Origin: Clostridiales bacterium UBA1248
GTDB taxonomy: Bacteria; Bacillota; Clostridia; Oscillospirales; CAG-272
Direction of reading: 5' to 3'
Assembly (NCBI GenBank): GCA_002308615.1
Contig: DBWC01000115.1
Coordinates: 12,017 to 58,581, forward strand
DNA length: 46,565 nucleotides
Shown here: positions 43,331-46,565 of the stretch, piece by piece
Layout: every line of letters starts with the position of its first letter
Numbering within the stretch: the stretch's first letter is position 1
Notes under the pieces: generated by a model
Databases searched by the model: none
What the model saw: the letters and a program-made list of their open reading frames with translations, nothing else
Told to the model about the DNA's origin: nothing
Program-made: the position numbers and the translations under genes

Positions 43331-43600
43331 AGAAGCGTGGGGGAGTGCCCACCCTCTCGTGAACCCCCATTGCTCGCGATGTTCGCAACGGGGAACCCCT
43401 CGATATTCCCCCATACCCCCCTTAACCCTCCCGCAAATCAAAGATTTGAGGGGCGCAACGAGGAGAATGAAATCCGTCCCTGTTCGGAACGGATGAAATC
43501 GGCTTCGCCGATGAAATCACCTGCGGTGATGAAATCCGCCTTACGGCGGGTTGAATGTAGAGGCGACCGTCGGTCGTCCGAAAAAAACGTGTCGCCCTGC
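43331..43600 (+). repeat. Palindrome-rich repeat element, copy D
   Basis: Starts at the stop of the preceding gene. It contains a C-rich core at 43408-43432 (tracts of 5, 6, 3 and 3 C), a stem ATCAAAGAT closed by GAGGGGC, an array of ATGAAATC units (43467-43549) and a GTAGAGGCGACC...GGTCGTCC block. The same modules occur at 2291, 35497 and 45149. The overlapping frames here lack ribosome sites and are not accepted as genes. Confidence 0.7.
43467..43549 (+). repeat. ATGAAATC array with variable hairpins between units
   Basis: ATGAAATC occurs at 43467, 43493, 43511 and 43529. Between copies sit different small palindromes: CCGT...ACGG, CGGCTTCGCCG, CACCTGCGGTG and CCGCCTTACGGCGG. The spacer sequence changes but its pairing is kept. 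Confidence 0.75.
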
Positions 43601-43661
43601 GGCTGATTATCAGGGAGATCCCCAACCCTTGTGTCACAACGGATCATTTCAAAAAATATCA

Positions 43662-43688
43662 AAAAAGCGGTTTTTCACCGCTTTTTTT
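43662..43688 (+). terminator. Terminator ahead of the fifth ECF locus
   Basis: Stem AAAAAGCGG with CCGCTTTTT (43662-43670 and 43678-43686) followed by more T. It separates the repeat region from the sigma gene. Confidence 0.8.
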
Positions 43689-43696
43689 AAAACCAT

Positions 43697-43730
43697 GTGA
43701 CTTTTGCAGACAAAAAAGGAATATACCCTA
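43697..43730 (+). promoter_or_regulatory. Shared ECF-cassette promoter motif, copy 3
   Basis: GACTTTT (43699-43705), six bases, AAAA (43712-43715), then AATATACCCTA, about 56 bases ahead of the sigma start. Confidence 0.5.
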
Positions 43731-43754
43731 TGACGGACAAAAAGGGAGCTGAGT

Positions 43755-44300
43755 ATGAACGGTAAGGATATAGTTGAATTACTGAATAAGCGTGACGAGA
43801 CGGCGCTTTCGTACATAAAGCAGAGCTGCGGCGCCGGGATAATGGACATCGCCTTCAATATCCTCAAAAACAGACAGGACGCGGAGGAGGTCTTATCAGA
43901 CACGCTTTTATCGGTATGGAACAATATTCCGCCGGATGATCCCGTAAATCTTTTCGGGTACGTCTATAAAACGGCGCGCAACAAAGCGCTTCACGCTTAC
44001 CGGCAGAAAAAGCAGAAGAAGCGCAGTGCGGTGACAGTATGTATTGACGAGCTGGGCGACTGTATATCGGACGGCGACGTTGAAGGTCAGATCGAAGGAA
44101 GACAGCTGTCCGAATTGATAAACAGATTTTTGTCTTCGCTTGATATAACTGACAGACGCATTTTTATCAGCCGGTTCTATTACAATATGGAATATAAACA
44201 GATAGCCGATAAATACGGTCTCGGTTTGTCAGCCGTCAAAATGTCCGTCAAAAGAACAAAAGAAAAACTGAAAAAACTGCTTGATACGGAGGGTTACTGA
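43755..44300 (+). CDS. ECF-type RNA polymerase sigma factor 5
   Basis: A 181-residue two-region sigma factor behind GGGAGCTGAG. Region 2 includes ILKNRQDAEEVLSDTLLSVW and YVYKTARNKALHAYRQK; region 4 includes YYNMEYKQIADKYGLGLSAV. It is of the same subtype as the factors at 20887 and 23594, with near-identical blocks in the same order. The last codons, encoding TEGY, carry the GGAGGG site of the partner gene that starts 1 base after the stop. Confidence 0.9.
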   Translation: MNGKDIVELLNKRDETALSYIKQSCGAGIMDIAFNILKNRQDAEEVLSDTLLSVWNNIPPDDPVNLFGYVYKTARNKALHAYRQKKQKKRSAVTVCIDELGDCISDGDVEGQIEGRQLSELINRFLSSLDITDRRIFISRFYYNMEYKQIADKYGLGLSAVKMSVKRTKEKLKKLLDTEGY

Positions 44301-44301
44301 A

Positions 44302-45108
44302 ATGAAGAGAAAAGAAATATTATACGAGGCTCTAAACGGCATAAGCGAGGGCAAAGCCGCCGACGCGTACGAATACACAAATTATAACAGGAAAAAGGTC
44401 GTTTTTCAAAACGTTCTGAAAGGCGCGGGCATCGCCACCATCATATGCTCGTTTATAGTCGCTTCGTTTATACTGCAGGCGGTATCCGGTCCTAAACCGG
44501 TGCCTGACGACACAAATACCGCCGCGGCGGGAAGCGAGGTTATAACCGAAGCTGAAGTTGAGAAAGAAACGGAAGCGGCGGAAAGCGCGGAGGTAAAAAG
44601 ATATACGGATCACGGAGAGAACATCCTTGTAGATCATCCGACAATAGAAGAACTGTATCAGACGGAACCGTATAAAGACTTTTTGCCTTCTTATATACCG
44701 GATGAACTTGTGTATAAATGGGCGCTCAGATTCATACCCGGCGAATATCTGCAGGATAACGGCGCGTACTATAAACAAATTGAAAAAACTCATATGTATT
44801 TCAGCACAGTTGATGGCAGCAACAGTGAAAACTCTTTGAACGTTTATATGTATCATAAAGCTTCTGTAACTCGTCCTTCGGCTGATGAAATATCCGTTTC
44901 AAATATAGACCAAAGCGGCGTATATTATTTGGGATTGGATAAGGTTAAGGGAACAGTGTATTCACTGACGTTTAACGCGGACGGTTGGGAGATCACATAT
45001 CAGTACGAACATCTGTGCACGGAAGAAGAATTGATTACACCAGAGGAGCTGTTCGATATAGCGACCTCGTCGCAGTATTTCAAAGATCATCCGCTGTCGG
45101 CTGAATAA
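44302..45108 (+). CDS. Putative anti-sigma membrane protein, 268 residues
   Basis: Start at 44302, eight bases behind GGAGGG; the longer in-frame start at 44281 lies within the sigma gene. The N-terminus EILYEALNGISEGKAADAYE is a variant of the motif in the partners at 21440 and 24150. A membrane helix spans about 36-57 (ATIICSFIVASFILQAVSGP). A Glu/Ala linker follows, then about 165 external residues with no recognised family (FLPSYIPDELVYKW, YLGLDKVKGTVYSLTF, GWEITYQYEHLCTEEEL). It may be an anti-sigma factor or signal receptor. Confidence 0.72.
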   Translation: MKRKEILYEALNGISEGKAADAYEYTNYNRKKVVFQNVLKGAGIATIICSFIVASFILQAVSGPKPVPDDTNTAAAGSEVITEAEVEKETEAAESAEVKRYTDHGENILVDHPTIEELYQTEPYKDFLPSYIPDELVYKWALRFIPGEYLQDNGAYYKQIEKTHMYFSTVDGSNSENSLNVYMYHKASVTRPSADEISVSNIDQSGVYYLGLDKVKGTVYSLTFNADGWEITYQYEHLCTEEELITPEELFDIATSSQYFKDHPLSAE

Positions 45109-45121
45109 AAGCACAAAATAT

Positions 45122-45146
45122 AAAAGACCGCTGCGTGCGGTCTTTT
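45122..45146 (+). terminator. Terminator with AAAAGACCGC stem, copy 3
   Basis: Perfect stem AAAAGACCGC with GCGGTCTTTT and loop TGCGT, 13 bases after the partner gene. Confidence 0.9.
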
Positions 45147-45148
45147 AT

Positions 45149-45330
45149 ATGTTCCGACCCTGTCGGAACATCGCATTCGGCGCCACCCCCCCTCCGGCGC
45201 CCGAATGCGCATCACGGGGAGAACTGTTTGCGCTTCGCGCTTGGGGAGCCCCGCCCTCCTATCTCCCCAAACCCCTCTGCCTCCCCCCGTTTCCCCGATC
45301 AAAGATCGAGGGGGCGCGGAATTATCGGAA
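45149..45330 (+). repeat. Palindrome-rich repeat element, copy E
   Basis: Begins with a 9-base stem ATGTTCCGA/TCGGAACAT (45149-45171), then a GCATTCGG...CCGAATGC palindrome, TTTGCGCTTCGCGC, the C-rich core at 45265-45296 (tracts of 4, 4, 6 and 4 C), and a GATCAAAGATC stem followed by GAGGGGGC. The modules match those of copies A, B and D in order. Three overlapping frames across it are low-complexity and rejected. Confidence 0.7.
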
Positions 45331-45334
45331 AATA

Positions 45335-45366
45335 AAATGCGGAGCCAATCAGGTTCCGCGTTTTTA
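45335..45366 (-). terminator. Terminator of the dnaX-ybaB-recR operon
   Basis: On the minus strand, an 8-base stem with one wobble pair (45352-45359 and 45339-45346) is followed by ATTTTATTTT, just after the recR stop. Confidence 0.7.
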
Positions 45367-45373
45367 TGCTTGT

Positions 45374-45970
45374 CTAAAACTCTCGTCTGCCTTCAAGTGC
45401 GCGGGCAAGCGTTTCGCTGTCGGCAAATTCGAGGTCCGCGCCGACCGGTACGCCGTACGCGAGACGCGTGACTTTCACGCCCAAGGGGCGTATCAGCTTT
45501 GAAAGATACACCGCCGTCGTCTCGCCCTCGATGTCGGGATTCGTTGCGATTATAACTTCCTTCACGTCGCCGTTCAGCCGCGCTATAAGCTCCTTTACGT
45601 TCAGCTTGTCCGGCGTTATGCCGTTCATCGGAGAGATGACGCCGCCCAAAACGTGATAAACTCCGGAATATTCGTGCGCGCGCTCAAGCGCGTTTACCGC
45701 GCGCGCGTCCTCTACCACGCAGATGACGCTGTCGTCCCTGCCGGGATCGGAGCATATCGCGCATTTTTCGCCGTCAGACAAATTACAGCAAACAGAGCAT
45801 CTGCCCACGTCGTTTTTAACGGAGCGGATCGCGGCGCAGAATTCCTCCGCCTCCTCCTCCGGCATTTCCAGCACGCCGAACGCCATGCGCGCGGCGGATT
45901 TGGAGCCTACGCCCGGAAGCCTGCGAAAACATTCTATGAGCCGCGTTATGGGATAAATATAATCAGCCAT
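45374..45970 (-). CDS. recR: Recombination mediator RecR
   Basis: A 198-residue protein, the normal length for RecR, which with RecF and RecO loads RecA at gaps. The N-terminus has the helix-hairpin-helix IECFRRLPGVGSKSAARMA (about 13-30). The zinc finger uses Cys58, Cys61, Cys70 and Cys73 (RCSVCCNL and CAIC). The Toprim domain (about 80-175) has VVEDARAVNALE and IIATNPDIEGETTA. The C-terminal RLAYGVPVGADLEFAD is diagnostic. Its ATG overlaps the ybaB stop by one base. Confidence 0.98.
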   Translation of the reverse strand: MADYIYPITRLIECFRRLPGVGSKSAARMAFGVLEMPEEEAEEFCAAIRSVKNDVGRCSVCCNLSDGEKCAICSDPGRDDSVICVVEDARAVNALERAHEYSGVYHVLGGVISPMNGITPDKLNVKELIARLNGDVKEVIIATNPDIEGETTAVYLSKLIRPLGVKVTRLAYGVPVGADLEFADSETLARALEGRREF

Positions 45971-46317
45971 TAAAATATACCGGGTATACTCAACTGCGAG
46001 GACAGCTTGTTCTTTTCTTCCTCGTTGGTCTTATTTACTTTGCTTATCGCCTCGTTTACCGCGGCGGTAACGAGATCTGTAAGCGTTTCTATATCGTCGG
46101 GATCTACTATCTCCGGCGATATTTCTATATTCAGTATTTCAAGCGTGCCTTTGATCTTGATCTTTACGGCGCCGCCGCCGGCGGATACGTCGTATTCCTT
46201 TTCGTCAAGCTCAGCCTGAAGCGCTTCCATGTCTTCCTGCAGCTTCTGCGCCTGGCGGATCATCGCGTTCATGTTCTGGGGACCGCCGCCCACACCCTTC
46301 GGTAATCTTGCTTTCAT
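45970..46317 (-). CDS. YbaB/EbfC family nucleoid-associated protein
   Basis: A 115-residue DNA-binding protein of the YbaB/EbfC family. After a Gly-rich start, a long helix contains MNAMIRQAQKLQEDMEALQA, followed by the central beta sheet with GGGAVKIKIKGTLEILNIEI and the helix ETLTDLVTAAVNEAISKVN, both diagnostic. It binds DNA as a dimer with little sequence specificity. Gene order dnaX-ybaB-recR is widely conserved in bacteria. Confidence 0.96.
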   Translation of the reverse strand: MKARLPKGVGGGPQNMNAMIRQAQKLQEDMEALQAELDEKEYDVSAGGGAVKIKIKGTLEILNIEISPEIVDPDDIETLTDLVTAAVNEAISKVNKTNEEEKNKLSSQLSIPGIF

Positions 46318-46350
46318 CGTTTTATCCCTTTCGTTTATGTTCGTTAAGCC

Positions 46351-46565
46351 CTATTCCTGCAAGGCTTCTATCACTTCGTCTATAAGCTCGTACTTTTTGT
46401 CGTCCTCGCCCGCGGTGATGACTATGTCGGACGGCGAATGACCGCCGATCACGGATATGACCGCTTTTTCGATCGCGCCGCGGCTTTTCTCGGCTATGTC
46501 GGCCATGAAAGCGCTGTCGAGCGTTATCCTGTACGTGCCGTCGCCGCACTCGTACGCTTTGGCGG
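46351..46565 (-). CDS. dnaX: DNA polymerase III gamma/tau subunit, C-terminal end
   Basis: The frame enters from the right edge of the window and ends at a TAG at 46351-46353, giving 70 codons. The sequence includes AYECGDGTYRITLDSAFM and a conserved-looking DELIDEVIEAL-type end (KKYELIDEVIEALQE). The content is the poorly conserved C-terminal domain, so the assignment rests mainly on the canonical dnaX-ybaB-recR order with a 33-base gap to ybaB. The overlapping Arg-rich frame at 46322-46549 is a shadow. Confidence 0.7.
   Translation of the reverse strand, partial: AKAYECGDGTYRITLDSAFMADIAEKSRGAIEKAVISVIGGHSPSDIVITAGEDDKKYELIDEVIEALQE

Noticed and set aside
43467..43549. Possible short CRISPR array
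   Set aside because: Repeat unit is only eight bases, spacers are short and self-complementary, and no cas genes are present.
45135..45502. Three overlapping plus-strand frames between the fifth ECF locus and recR
   Set aside because: They lie in the palindromic repeat element and run antisense into recR; Pro/Arg-rich low-complexity products.
46322..46549. Minus-strand Arg/His-rich frame of 75 codons at the right edge
   Set aside because: A shadow of the frame that encodes the end of dnaX.

Overview
The window is bacterial chromosomal DNA of moderate GC content. It most likely comes from a gut-type Clostridia (Oscillospirales or Christensenellales-like); I cannot name the species. The evidence is the Firmicutes-style promoters (TTGACA-17-TATAAT class) and strong Shine-Dalgarno sites, a TPP-switched ThiT transporter, a YtrA-type GntR/ABC operon, several ECF sigma/membrane-protein pairs, and intergenic palindromic repeats of the kind common in Clostridia.

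Layout: (1) 1-5415 holds the end of a sugar-nucleotide transferase, galE, a small membrane protein, a 62-residue cysteine protein behind a terminator-like hairpin, a TtcA-like tRNA thiolase, a cell-wall amidase, thiT under a TPP riboswitch and a GNAT acetyltransferase. (2) 5416-18445 is one long carbohydrate-uptake operon: a 1037-residue solute-binding protein, permease pair A, an NHL-TPR-Yip1 membrane protein, a DUF5696-like secreted protein and permease pair B, with no ATPase. A secreted phosphodiester-glycosidase-type protein follows under its own promoter (18580-20730). (3) 20731-28735 carries three ECF sigma factors, each translationally coupled to a single-pass membrane protein, plus an orphan membrane protein. 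(4) 28952-33468, minus strand, is a housekeeping operon: MBL hydrolase, ligA, obg and an ACT-domain protein. (5) 33626-35496 is a GntR-ABC ATPase-permease operon. (6) 35497-37932 is a fourth ECF locus, whose partner carries a von Willebrand A domain. (7) 38230-40798, minus strand, is GNAT, DUF4097-like lipoprotein and Gfo/Idh/MocA oxidoreductase. (8) 40947-43330 is a second phosphodiester-glycosidase-type protein and a membrane partner. (9) 43755-45108 is a fifth ECF locus. (10) 45374-46565, minus strand, is the end of dnaX, then ybaB and recR.

Two themes stand out. The first is a multi-gene sugar-import locus with two permease pairs and two unusual accessory proteins, preceded by a pair of TTGTG-N7-CACAA dyads. 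The second is a family of ECF cassettes. Three of them share the sigma subtype, an upstream GACTTTT-N6-AAAA motif, the spacing of the partner's ribosome site inside the sigma gene, the N-terminus of the partner and the stem of the terminator, while their extracytoplasmic domains differ completely. Around these loci lie repeat elements; four of them share a C-rich core that on the minus strand matches a G-quadruplex motif. There is no CRISPR array, phage module, transposase, rRNA or tRNA that I can see.
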